A DNA stretch of 64,000 bases from Neonectria sp. B-13 (Eukaryota; Ascomycota; Sordariomycetes; Hypocreales; Nectriaceae): NCBI GenBank assembly GCA_002682825.1, contig NOKP01000031.1, positions 761,315 to 825,314 of the forward strand, written 5' to 3'. Under the pieces are notes generated by a model. The model made no database searches, was not told the origin of the DNA, and was given only the letters and a program-made list of their open reading frames with translations. Made by a program: the position numbers and the translations under genes. Each line of letters opens with the position of its first letter. The first letter of the stretch is position 1. Below are positions 53,477 through 63,583 of this stretch, piece by piece.

Positions 53477-54519
53477 TTGTTGTTCTTGTTCTTGTTCTTG
53501 TTCTTGTTGTTGCAGTTGTTGTCGTCGTCCTGCCATGAAGTCATGCCCCTTGTCCTGTTTTACAAACTCAATCATCTCGGCCACCTTAGCTTCTGTCCGC
53601 CACGTCCCATCGCGATCAAGTCTCAGTACCTATCATCCAACCACTGCGCTAGATCATCATTCCCGGTATATCGTGCCTCGGCGGCAGGATCACGCCCTTA
53701 TTGTTCTTCGTGATGAGAAAGAGCAAGCTAGGCATTATGAAGTCCTCATCTATATCATCAGGGTGGACATCGTTCCCTGGTGGTCCGTCATCCATGACCA
53801 CGACCTCAGGGTACCCCGCCGACCAGTGCAATGTGATATATCGATAAACCATGGCTAAGAGATTTTGATTGCCTGAGCGTGCAGCAACCTGAAGCACTGT
53901 ATCGCCGCTGTAAATTTGATGGGTAAGCAAGGAATGAGTGGCCCAATCGTTGAAGGGACGTTTGCCGAGGATCCTCGCCATAATCTTCTTGATGGCGTCC
54001 AAGGGGGAGGCCAATTGAGCAGCTATATGTAGAACGGGTCGCCGGTGGCAGAATCGATAGCTTGAAGGGGGATTACTGGAGGAACAGGGAAGGGAGTGAG
54101 GTCGCCGGCCCGAACCCGATTCATAACGCGTTGCACTCCTTACTATTGTGCCGATATCAGGACCCTCTGTCTGGGTGTTACCGAAGTAGAGACAGAGCTG
54201 TGGGTGCAATCGAGGCGGCCAGATACGCAGTTGGAACAGGGGGATCCTCTATCACAGCCAATCTGCCCGGTGCCAGTTTGTTAATCTTTACTATCCTCTC
54301 GAAAGACAGTCCGCGCAATACCGGAAGGTTTTTGCTTCCCGGGTAACTTATGCAAGTAGTTGGGAGGCCAAACCTTTCGAGCACGACACTGATCACACTG
54401 TTTCGTCGAAGGTCAGCGTGCGTGAATAGTTGGAGTGTCATCTTTGATCTTACCGAGCGACGGGCAATCGCGAGGCGACTCTTTGATTTCTCATCGGGTT
54501 TGTCCCCGTGAGATTCCAT
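53477..54519 (-). CDS. Candidate ankyrin-like gene with Gln-rich C-terminus, structure uncertain
   Basis: Minus-strand frames from 54519 (MESHGDKPDEKSK) and 54209 contain coding-like segments. Two ankyrin-like pieces are visible (PVLHIAAQLASPLDAIKKIMA and GDTVLQVAARSGNQNLLAMV). Near 53665-53610 the frame must change to reach DGTWRTEAKVAEMIEFV and a Gln/Glu-rich tail encoded by a CAA/GAA microsatellite (53475-53520). No convincing introns fit all changes, so this may be a decaying gene. I do not know its role. Confidence 0.4.
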
Positions 54520-54984
54520 TTTTCACCACTTTACTCCCGGAGTGCATTGACAACAGTGCCGGCGTTGATAAAGGAACAATTATGGCGATGATGCGGATGA
54601 CAAATGCTGGTTGAGCTCCGCTCGGCGGAGCGCGCGGGATTCCGGGCTTACCCACTTATTGGCGAACAGTTTGCTCAAGAGGAGAGCAGGTGCTCCAAGC
54701 ATTGTAGAATCGTGGTATAAATAGCCAATGCATTCTTGCTTCGAGAGACTTACTTCGTACACGTGGGTTCCCTACAAGCCTTCTCGCCGATTACGCACTG
54801 AACTTGTGTTAGTCGTCGATTACCACCCTCTTCTCCGTTGAGGCTGGCTGGCCGTACGGAGAGATCAGGGACACAGAGGATGCGTATGCGAAGGAGAAGG
54901 AGATAGGAGGACCTCACCCGGTTGGAGAGGTACGTCAAGACTAGCTCCATTTCTTCATGTGACAAGAGCGAGTTTTCTAATCCC
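54520..54984. other. Short coding-like pieces, unassigned
   Basis: On the minus strand, 54965-54915 (MSHEEMELVLTYLSNR, then a GTGAGG donor) and 54745-54655 (LSKQECIGYLYHDSTMLG) could be exons of a further gene or of the candidate at 53477-54519. I cannot link them reliably. Confidence 0.25.
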
Positions 54985-55678
54985 CTGAAAAGACTACTAT
55001 CCTTGTTACAGAGCGAACCAAAGCTCTAGGCATTACGAGCTTCAATGTTGTGGTACCGAATGTCTGTAGGTATTCCCCGCTTCACCGTGTCATATACCCT
55101 GCAGCTGTGCGAACTTGGCTTATTATCGACTAGACGAAAGAGGCACCGGTGAGGGTAGGAAGGTGTCCGTGAACATCCCAGCAAATATCAGGACCAGCAT
55201 CGCGCAAAAGACAGTCCAGATATTCGACAAAGACGGTGTAAGTCATTGTAGCTTGAGGGCTGGATCAGAACAAGTTTGGTTTTGCGGCTTCACCTACTGA
55301 TCCTTCAATAGGTATCCCCGGCAACGCATATTGCCGACTTGACAGAGCTTTATGCCATTATTGTGGAGAAGATCTTGCATGAAGAGTCGATCCCGAGCGG
55401 CGAGAAGGGCTACTACTTCGCAATGTTCCACGCAACGTCCTGGTGGGCTATTATGCAACGTCTCGCCGAGGCTATGCACCCCCTTCCCCAGCATGATGCT
55501 GGTCTCTAACTATGCGCAAAGTGCAACTACTGCCCCCGTGAACCCATACAGAATCGGGTGGCTGCCGAAGTGGGACGAGAAGAGATTTTTGGAGAACATG
55601 GATGATGAGGTTCGCGATGTATTGGAAGTGGACTCTAAGCCTAGCCTCTTCAACGCCTTGTTGCCTTCCAACAACTAA
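54985..55678 (+). pseudogene. NAD(P)-epimerase (NmrA-like) remnant, 5'-truncated and frameshifted
   Basis: Plus-strand pieces match the C-terminal two thirds of the fungal epimerase-like family also represented at 50955-51983: TERTKALGITSFNVVVPNVC, GTGEGRKVSVNIPANIR, FDKDGV, an intron of about 70 bp, THIADLTELYAIIVEKIL, GEKGYYFAM and MQRLAEAMH. A frame change then leads into NPYRIGWLPKWDEKRFLENM, ending at the TAA of 55678. The Rossmann N-terminus is absent. The frame change near 55485 and missing start show it is not functional. Sequence similarity to the intact gene is too low for a recent duplicate. Confidence 0.65.
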
Positions 55679-56512
55679 ACAGGGGTACGAGAAGCAACCA
55701 TGTGGGAACTGGGCACGTGTCCCTTCTCCATAGCATAAAGCTGCATCTGTATTTCTTCTCCGTCAACAATAGTATCATTGCGATGACGCAAATAACGGTC
55801 ACCGTTATTATATATTTATCTATGCTATGCTACCATGTATCTACAACATGACGATGACCTCAGTGCGATCTATCTGTCGCTAGTCCAGGACATAATGTCT
55901 GAAATTGCTTAAGAGAATCAGCACCGAAGACCAGGTACTTATATATAACTTTTGCCCTACAAAATATGCAGGAGGGAAGAATTAAGAGATATAGTTTATC
56001 ACAGCCTGGTCGCGACCTGCATAAGAACCCACGTTTCTACTTAAACAATATCCGAAGAGGTCTTCTCAATGGGGTCTACAAACCACATACAAGGCCCAAA
56101 ATACGCTAGTGAAGAAAGGGGTAACCCCGTTGAAACACATCAATTCAAGACCCATTAACATTAAAGGGGTAAAAAATGATAGTATACAAAGATAAGTTAT
56201 TATATAACCAAGTTATAATATTGATAGCTAAGGAGCTTAAGGCTCTTATCTAATGTGCTAAATGCCTGTGTATATATACTCTGTGGTGTTCCGTTGGATT
56301 ACAGTCTGTAGGAGTGATCCTATTGCTGGATCACGGTTGGAGATCGTAGACTATGATGGGATGACGATTGACAATCGTGATCCGATCCTGGTTTGTAGGG
56401 AATTGGTGGGGCGGGCATGACGTGTACGCGCCACATGACCGGGGTCAACCTGGGCCGTGACAAGAACCGAAAAGAAACCGCTGCAAGAGTCTTGAAGGGT
56501 GTATTCTCAGAC
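55679..56512. other. Intergenic region
   Basis: AT-rich, no gene. At 56315-56390 the sequence is rich in GATC/GATT motifs (GGATCACGG, GTGATCCGATCC), possibly a decayed LTR end, not verifiable here. Confidence 0.35.
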
Positions 56513-57415
56513 TCAAATCACCACACGAAACTTGAGCAAGTTCCTTTGAAGGATGTCCTGCTTCTTCTGCTCCAGTTCCTCCATGTCCCAGCTCACAGAG
56601 GCGAATCTGCCGGAGAGCCAGTCCCGTCGCTCACGAGAGAGCCAGACCACCGTGTCGGCAGCCAGCTCCGGCGTATCGGTTAGGATATCTTGCTTGTCTG
56701 GAGGCATGTTCATGGCTAGCTCAGTCTTGATGGCACCCGGATGGAGTGCGATGGCGATTAGACCCTGCTCATAATATTCCTTGTCTATGAACTCGGTGAG
56801 ACGACAGAGAGCAAACTTGGTCGTCTGGTAGCCTGATGCGCCGGGGAACATAACGTGGGCACCACCACTGCTGATATTGATGAGTGTCTTGGTTGGTGAC
56901 TTGAGCAGTAACGGCACGAAATAGCGGGTAGCGAGATAGGTGCCTTTGATATTGACCTCCCAAGTCCACCACCACTCACTTGGCTTGGACTCGGCGATGG
57001 GTTTCCACTCCTCCAGATAGCCGGCATTGTTGATCAAGATGTCGAGGCTGCCGCCGAGAATGTCTACAGCGGTCTCGGCGGCCACTCGCACCGAGTCCTC
57101 CGACGTTATATCGACCTTCATGGAATGCACCAGCGGCTGGGGCCGGTTTGCCTTCTTGGCGGCATCCTTGACGGCTGTCTCGACATCGGCCATGTCAGAA
57201 CGAGCGAGGAGCAGGATTTTCGAGCAGCCCGCGATAGCGAAGCTAATTGCGGTCGCCTTGCCGATGCCCTTTGAGGCGCCCGTGATTAAGACCGACTTGC
57301 CCGTCAGGTCGGCTTTGGCGGGATCAATAAAGGGGTAAGTATCCTTACGCACGGAGACATAGCTAGCCACAGCAGGCCAGTTGGTCTCGCGCGAGGAAGG
57401 ATCCTGAGCCGACAT
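56513..57415 (-). CDS. Short-chain dehydrogenase/reductase
   Basis: A single-exon frame of 300 aa. It has the classical SDR layout: cofactor loop TGASKGIG (45-52), NNAG (129-132) and the catalytic Ser182/183, Tyr196 and Lys200 in YQTTK. It is followed by HPGAIKTEL, which is typical after the active site. ARSD at the end of the second strand favours NADP(H). The substrate cannot be inferred. A TATA-like TATATATT at 57533-57540 is placed about 120 bp upstream. The promoter region beyond it consists of two long direct repeats. Confidence 0.93.
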   Translation of the reverse strand: MSAQDPSSRETNWPAVASYVSVRKDTYPFIDPAKADLTGKSVLITGASKGIGKATAISFAIAGCSKILLLARSDMADVETAVKDAAKKANRPQPLVHSMKVDITSEDSVRVAAETAVDILGGSLDILINNAGYLEEWKPIAESKPSEWWWTWEVNIKGTYLATRYFVPLLLKSPTKTLINISSGGAHVMFPGASGYQTTKFALCRLTEFIDKEYYEQGLIAIALHPGAIKTELAMNMPPDKQDILTDTPELAADTVVWLSRERRDWLSGRFASVSWDMEELEQKKQDILQRNLLKFRVVI

Positions 57416-57532
57416 AGTGATTCTTAAGAGGAGCGTGAAGATGTAGAGCCGGGCAAGTGGATAAGGTGAGGATGTTGGGTATGTTTGGTAGCTGTGTTTG
57501 TCCTATACTGACTTGTTGCTGTACAGCTCCAA

Positions 57533-57540
57533 TATATAAG
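57533..57540 (-). promoter_or_regulatory. TATA-like box of the SDR gene
   Basis: An AT-only octamer, about 118 bp from the start codon and immediately before the first direct repeat copy. Positional assignment. Confidence 0.35.
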
Positions 57541-57547
57541 AGCTGAG

Positions 57548-57688
57548 CAATTGGAACTTTGGTCACTCTTTCCGGTCCTAACTCCGGCTACTAGGTGTTG
57601 GTACTGAGCATTAGGCGTAGCTATCGGAATTAGTGGAGGTAAGAGTATATTTACATTCTTCAGCGGAGATTACATTTAACTCCATAGC
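57548..57688. repeat. Direct repeat, copy 1 (SDR upstream region)
   Basis: About 140 bp, nearly identical to 57743-57881 with about ten differences, same orientation, 195-bp period. It carries no coding frame. Confidence 0.9.
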
Positions 57689-57742
57689 GACCAATGCCTA
57701 TACACGGTATTAGGCCTTATGTTAGGATACTACAGCAGGCGG

Positions 57743-57881
57743 CAATTAGAACTTTGGTCACTCTTTCCAGTCCTATCTCCGGCTACATGGCGTTGGTACT
57801 GAGCATTAGGCATAGCTATCGGAATTAGTGGAGGTAAGGGTATATTTACATTCTTTCGCGGAGATTACATTTAACTCCATT
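57743..57881. repeat. Direct repeat, copy 2 (SDR upstream region)
   Basis: Second copy of the sequence at 57548-57688. Most differences are A/G or C/T exchanges. Confidence 0.9.
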
Positions 57882-58141
57882 CGTTAGAAGAACGCGCACT
57901 TCAGTGTAAACACACCACCGAGGAAATGCTATCCTCTTACAGTTAGAGTAAGAGGGCAGAAACAGAGACTGTACAAACTCTAGGGATACTAGAGGAATCT
58001 TTTTAAGACTATAAGAATGATTAAAAGCAAAGGAATTCAAGAGTAGTCAGTTAAAGATAGTAGAGAATGTTTAAGTTGATTATAGAAGCAGCTAATGTGT
58101 TGGGGCCAGCAGACATTAAAGTCCGGATAAGGTACAGGCAT

Positions 58142-58920
58142 TACTGTGTTTGGCGGGGGTGACTCTGTGACAGCTAACGAAGCTGTGGACACCCAACCAG
58201 CTTTGCTGCAGTCGCAGCAGGGGAAGAGACACGATCTGTCCTTTTGGCTTCCCAGTAGGCAGGGGAAAAGTCAGTCAAATTGACTGTAATTATAATACTA
58301 TTAAGACTACTATAATAAGGGTCTTAAGATTAATAGAATTACTTAAATCTAGCCAAAAATTAGATAATTATAGCTCTTAAATTTATTACTTATACTAATA
58401 TTCTTACTTACTTTCTTAATAGACTTTATTAGTTTCTATCTCTTTTTTAATCCTAATTAATTTAGACTAATTATTAAAAGAGGCTATTAGCTAGTAAAAA
58501 TACTATAATACTTATACCTTATTTAAACTTTAATATTTACTAGCCTTAATATATTATAGTGTTTTTACTAACTAGTAATCTCTTTTAATAATTAGTCTAA
58601 ATTAATTAAGATTAAAAGGGAGATAGAAACTAATAAAGTTTATTAAGAAAGTAAGTAAGAATATTAGCTTAAGTAATGAATTTAAGAGCTATAATTGTCT
58701 AAGTTTTAGCTAGATTTAAGTAATTCTATTGATTTTTAGACCCTTATTATAATCATCTTAATAGTATTATGATTATAGTCAATTTGACTGACTTTTCCCC
58801 TGCTTACTAGGAAGCTGAAAGGATAGATCGTGTCTCTTCCTCTGTTGCGACTATAGCAAAGCTGGCTGGGTTTCCTCGGTCTTGCTAGCTGTCACGAAGT
58901 CACCCCTACCAAGCACAATA
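58142..58920. mobile_element. 779-bp fold-back element with ~365-bp terminal inverted repeats, RIP-mutated
   Basis: 58142-58510 and 58553-58920 are long inverted repeats around a spacer of about 42 bp. Outer ends read TA-CTGTGTTTGGCGGGGGTGAC on the left and TA-TTGTGCTTGGTAGGGGTGAC as the reverse complement of the right end. This fits TA target duplication as in Tc1/mariner/pogo elements. The outer 120 bp keep normal composition, while the inner part is extremely AT-rich. Compared with the copy at 63584, nearly all changes are C to T or G to A, mostly at CA/TG. There is no transposase. Confidence 0.9.
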
Positions 58921-58997
58921 CTTTTATCTCCTTGAGTCATTGTTACCTTAGGCTTGGGTATTAAGCCTATTATACTATTATTTTTTCTAGTTTCTTT

Positions 58998-59076
58998 TAT
59001 ACTGTTTAACCTTTAGCCCCTTCTCTAGATATATGTTACCAAGGACTATTATATCTAAATAAGCTATTATAAAAGT
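58998..59076. repeat. Older repeat fragment, inverted relative to 63529-63590
   Basis: The reverse complement of this stretch (containing TTTAGATATAATAG, CTAGAGAAGGGGCTAAAGG and TTAAA) matches 63529-63583 closely. The element copy at 63584 begins right after that homology. Confidence 0.7.
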
Positions 59077-59329
59077 GCTAATATAAACTTTTTAAAATAG
59101 TATGTAAACTCTCACTTTTACATAATAATAATCCTAGGCTGTCTTAATTTGTAGGGCCTACCGCATTTAGTGTCATGATCGGAGAGCGAACTCTAAACCG
59201 CATACGCATTCCCACATTCGAGTCCTTGCCCCCAAGCTGTGCTTAGTCTCCGACCGTATCGCATTCCTCGTTAGCTATAAATACTGGTTATTGGTATCAC
59301 TGTACTGCCAGTCATATTACCAAGTTCTT

Positions 59330-59600
59330 GGTTGTCTTCCAGGAAGAGTTTGGATCCGTCTACCCTCTTATCGATATCGGCGAGTGTGCTCTACGGTCGC
59401 AACAGATCCTAGCCACCATCTGGAATTACAGCCCTCTCAGCGAGCATGTATCTGACACATCCTCGGTACCTTACCGGCGTTAAGCTTCAAACACATCGAG
59501 ATTGCCAAAGTCGTCATGGCCATTGGCATTGTTCTTGAGATTGATTGCACGGATGACTTGAGCAGCGTCATCATTGAGTCAGTTGCATGTCTCCCTCGCC
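59330..59600 (+). pseudogene. Fragment of a fungal-specific transcription factor domain
   Basis: Plus-strand pieces read FQEEFGSVYPLIDIGE and, in another frame, HIEIAKVVMAIGIVLEIDC. This is the spacing and pattern of the N-terminal fungal_trans region (FFxxIGxLYPhLD... LKAIIAIAxxxEG). No zinc cluster, start or remaining domain is present. About 90 codons of a decayed regulator. Confidence 0.4.
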
Positions 59601-60127
59601 CGCCCCCTTCTCTGGTGTACGTGTGTGCTTGACTTGGGGATAGAAATCCAGTAAAGTTTGCTGATCATCGTGGCGAGAAAGTGAAAGACTGGATGCGGGG
59701 ACGAAACCAACATAAAAAGCTAAACCCAAAGAACTTCCGACAAGTGTCCACAGTGTCCGCCACCAATACCATTCATGCCTTTCTCCAACGGTGCTGCATC
59801 AGACGGCACCCAGGCGCTAATTTAGTCCCGTCTGTTCCGCACGACCACACTAGCCTAAACTCTGCTAGGTAATTGTCGACTAGCCAAGGACATTAGCGAC
59901 AAAGGACCACACAGTTCTGCCCTGCCATGAAGTCATATTTACTTCATACTCTTATCGCGGTGGTCTATATCAGCCAGTCTCGTGCTTTCAGGACCTTGTC
60001 GTATAACTCTCTCACAACTCTTGCCACTGTCCCCACAGTTGCCTTATAGCTAGCTACCTGCACCCGCAAAGATTATAGGAAAACTGAACCGTTCAAGACC
60101 AGGTACCGCTCGGGGATCAACTCAACA
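59601..60127. other. Upstream region of the glycosyltransferase gene
   Basis: No coding signature that continues from the relic. It contains the promoter and 5' UTR of the next gene. Confidence 0.45.
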
Positions 60128-63033
60128 ATGTCCGAACCAGCTCAGGCACTTAGACGGGAAGAGCCCAAACCTCGACCCCACCAAACTCAGGCTCAGGATG
60201 GTCAGGGCCAAAACCTAGACCAGAGGCAGGCGCATGGCCGAGCCCAGGATTCGGGGAGGAGGACCTTGCACCAGCAGGAGCAGCCGCACGCCCAGAGTCA
60301 CAGGCTGCAGTTGCACGACCACGGAGCTCTTCCCATTTCTGGTCCTCCTTCTATTCCGGCTTCACCTGCGGCTCCTGTCCTGAAAAGTGCTTCATCTCAG
60401 CCTGCTCCCCAGGCAGAGCCCTCCAATTCTTCGTCTTCCTCGACTCACGCACACCCCACCACCGAGCCTCCCTCCCAGTCCTATTCTGATAAACCATACC
60501 GGCCGAAGAGCCTTCGTCCCTTCGTTCTCTCCATCATGGCTTTTAAGAAGGGGTGCAAGTTTTCTGCGCCCACTTCGGAGCACCGCAAGAGGCAGATGAG
60601 TACAATTGTGGAGAAAGAAGGTCAATTTGGCCCAGCTCTCACGGTACGGATTCCAGTATTGCCAACTCAGCCCTCTTTCCCATGCTAACATTGTGCCCCG
60701 TATAAGACACTCCATCTCGGCATATCCGCTGTGTTCTCGAATGACCAAACTGCAGTTGTTGCCTTGGCTATCCACGACAGTGTCTACCTGGTTGACTTCT
60801 CCGTCAAGCAGATTGTGCTTGGCGACGTTATGAAGATGGGCCAAGATCTTATCGCCGACTACGTCCTTGAGGAGGTTGAGAAGTACGAGCACGAGAACTT
60901 TGCCAAATTCATCGGAGCCGGTCTTCCCGCTACGCTCAGGTATATGAGCCCCAACCTGTGTTCTCGTTTGTGGCTGGATTTAGATATTGTCCCGATTGTG
61001 CTGCGCCCGGACAGCGAGGAAAGTGAGACGAGTTTCTGGGACGCCAAGCGCGTTGATGAGCAGGCCGATTCCATGGCCCGCAAGTGTGTCAAGTAAGCCT
61101 GCAAACTCTGATGGGGAAAAGAATAACTCGAATTGACATATAGTGCTTAGGTATTTCGGCCCGTCGCTTGCTCCTCTTCTGCAAGTTGGGTTCCGAGGCG
61201 TTGTCCAAACAGATGCTGGATTCCGCGCCTATATGACTACCCTACAGAACTACAAGGACACATGTGGCGCTGCCACTTGGGAGACCATGTTGACCTATGC
61301 CAAGAAGCTGCGCCAGAATGAGATACGCGTTGCATTCTTCAGCTCCACTCCCCAAGGCGGTGGTGTCGCTCTCATGCGTCACGCACTGGTCCGCTTCGCT
61401 CGCTTGATGGGTGTACGTCTGACTTGGTATGGTAAGTACGACTACTCTACGGCCAAAATATTGCCAGTGGCTTCGTTCCTAGATTTCTCACACCCGAGGT
61501 AGTTCCTAAGCCGCTTCCCGGGGTGTTCAGAATCACCAAGAACATCCACAACGTCCTCCAGGGCGCCAGCCATCCAGACCAGCCGGTCACAGCTGAGGAA
61601 AAAGATGCCGTCATTCGTTGGATTACCGAGAATGCTCGCCGATATTGGCTAACTGACGACGGCCCACTTCGCCCACCAGAGGAAGGCGGTGCTCACGTTG
61701 TTATTGTCAGTATTTTACGCTTTCTGGTCTAACACAGCGGTGGTTTGTTTCCTTCTTGCGTTTGGCCCAACCAACTCATATATACAACTTGTTGCAGCAG
61801 TTCACACTGACGATATGGAAGATCGATGACCCACAGCTGCCGGGCTTGATCCCCCTCATTAAGAACATTACCCCTGACCGTCCAGTCCTCTACCGTTCTC
61901 ACATCCAGATCCGAAGTGATCTTGTTGCCAAGGCTGGCTCACCCCAGGCCGATATCTGGGACTTTTTGTGGAGCAACATCCAGCTGGCAGACATGTTTAT
62001 CAGTCACCCGGTCCCCGGCTTTATCCCTCACACTGTCCCGAGGGAGAAGGTCGTCTACTTCCCTGCTACCACCGATTGGCTTGATGGCCTCAACAAAGAC
62101 CTGAACGATTGGGATTCTGGTTATTATGGCCACATTTACAACGTTTCTTGCCACTCCCAACGCATGTGAGTATTTATGCACTGGTCCAATGTCATGATTG
62201 AGAAATTCTCTGATTGACCATGCCGAAGGACCGAGTTAGACTGGCCAGCCCGCAAGTACATTATCCAGGTGGCACGCTTCGATCTCTCAAAGGGTATACC
62301 AACTGTCATCGATTCCTATGCCGAGTTTCGGCGTCAATGCGAGACCTCCGATATTACAGATGTCCCTCAACTCCTCGTTTGCGGCAATCGATCGATCGAC
62401 GATCCTGATGCTAACATGGTCTACGACCAGGCAATAAGCCAGGTTGAGGCACACTACCCTCATCTCATGAAGGATATCAGTATCATGCGCCTGAGCCCAA
62501 ATGATCAGTTACTTAACACTCTTATTTCCAAATCTCATGTTGTCCTACAGCTCTCAACTAGCGAGGGCTTTGAGGTTAAGGTCTCAGAGGCCCTACATGC
62601 TGGCCGGCCTATAATCGCCACCAAGACTGGCGGTATCCCTCTTCAGATCAAGGATAAGACAAACGGTTTCCTTGTTAATCCGGGTGATTGGAAGGCTGTT
62701 GCTGGCCACCTCATGGAACTCTTCACTAATGACGACTTGCACAAGAAGATGAGTTTTGCCGCTAAGACTGGCGTCTCCGACGAGGTCAGTACAGTCGGCA
62801 ATGCTCTTGGCTGGTTCTACCTGGCTGCCAAGTGGGCCGAGGTTGGCGTCGAGAAAGGGGGCAAGGGCGGCCTGCAGGGCAACGAGAGATGGGTCAATGA
62901 TATGGCCCGGGAGGAGGCTGGCTACCCGTATTCTGAAAATGAGAACTGCCTCCCGCGACAGTTCACCAAGAAAAAAGCTCTCGACACTAAGGCTGCCAAG
63001 TCAGTGCTTTATCCATCGGTAGCGGAGGTCTAG
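60128..63033 (+). CDS. CCG-9-like trehalose synthase/phosphorylase-type GT4 glycosyltransferase
   Basis: Six exons, 60128-60643, 60707-61092, 61151-61431, 61503-61705, 61822-62165 and 62229-63033, join in frame to 844 aa. Residues 1-150 are a disordered Gln/Pro/Ser-rich leader. The enzyme part has SSTPQGGGVALMRHALVR in the N-terminal Rossmann half, HVVIIDDPQLPGLIP, YRSHIQIRSD, YFPATTDWLDGLNK, QVARFDLSKGIPTVIDSY and the retaining E-x7-E site (EGFEVKVSE). ATKTGGIPLQI and NGFLVNPGD follow. This matches the clock-controlled ccg-9 / trehalose phosphorylase family, which makes or splits trehalose and affects conidiation and stress tolerance in moulds. All splice signals are canonical, and the gene looks intact although it lies between transposon copies. 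Confidence 0.92.
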
Positions 63034-63528
63034 GGGGGCTTTAATGGTGCTTGGGAGTGGCAAAGACGCTAAGAAGGAACCAGACAATGGGATTTAATAC
63101 CAAATATCTTTCACTGAAGTTTAGTCATTCCGCAAGGACTTCCATCAGTTCCACCTTGTACAGGACACAGGAGTACAATGAACCTCCCTGGAGAGTAAAG
63201 CAATAAATGTATTCAGCGAAATGCAGAAAAGAAGAAACGTTGGGCTTGTGAGGAGGGTGTCTAGCCAAAGAACGAGCTCTATGCCTGTGTGGACTGTGGA
63301 ATGGCACTGGAGCCGAACCAATTTCCATCGGTCTCCTGGTGTAGGATTCACAGGTTGCAAAGTCCAACCCTCACTCGACTGCATATTCATTTTCGCCTTC
63401 CCTTGTACTTTGTAAAAGATCTCAGGATAGAGAGTATTAGTAAGCATGGTCTAATAGATCCAGATTTATTAGAGTTAATAAACTATAACTAGGCTTAATA
63501 AAGCTTAGAAAAATATTAATAAATATTA
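63034..63528. other. 3' flank of the glycosyltransferase
   Basis: No supported gene. AT content rises towards the repeat at 63529. Confidence 0.5.
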
Positions 63529-63583
63529 TTTAGATATAATAGCCCTTAGTAGCACACACCTAGAGAAGGGGCTAAAGGTTAAA
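63529..63583. repeat. Older repeat fragment (inverted match to 58998-59076)
   Basis: Shares TTTAGATATAATAG and CTAGAGAAGGGGCTAAAGG with the earlier fragment. It directly abuts the fold-back element copy, indicating nesting. Confidence 0.7.
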
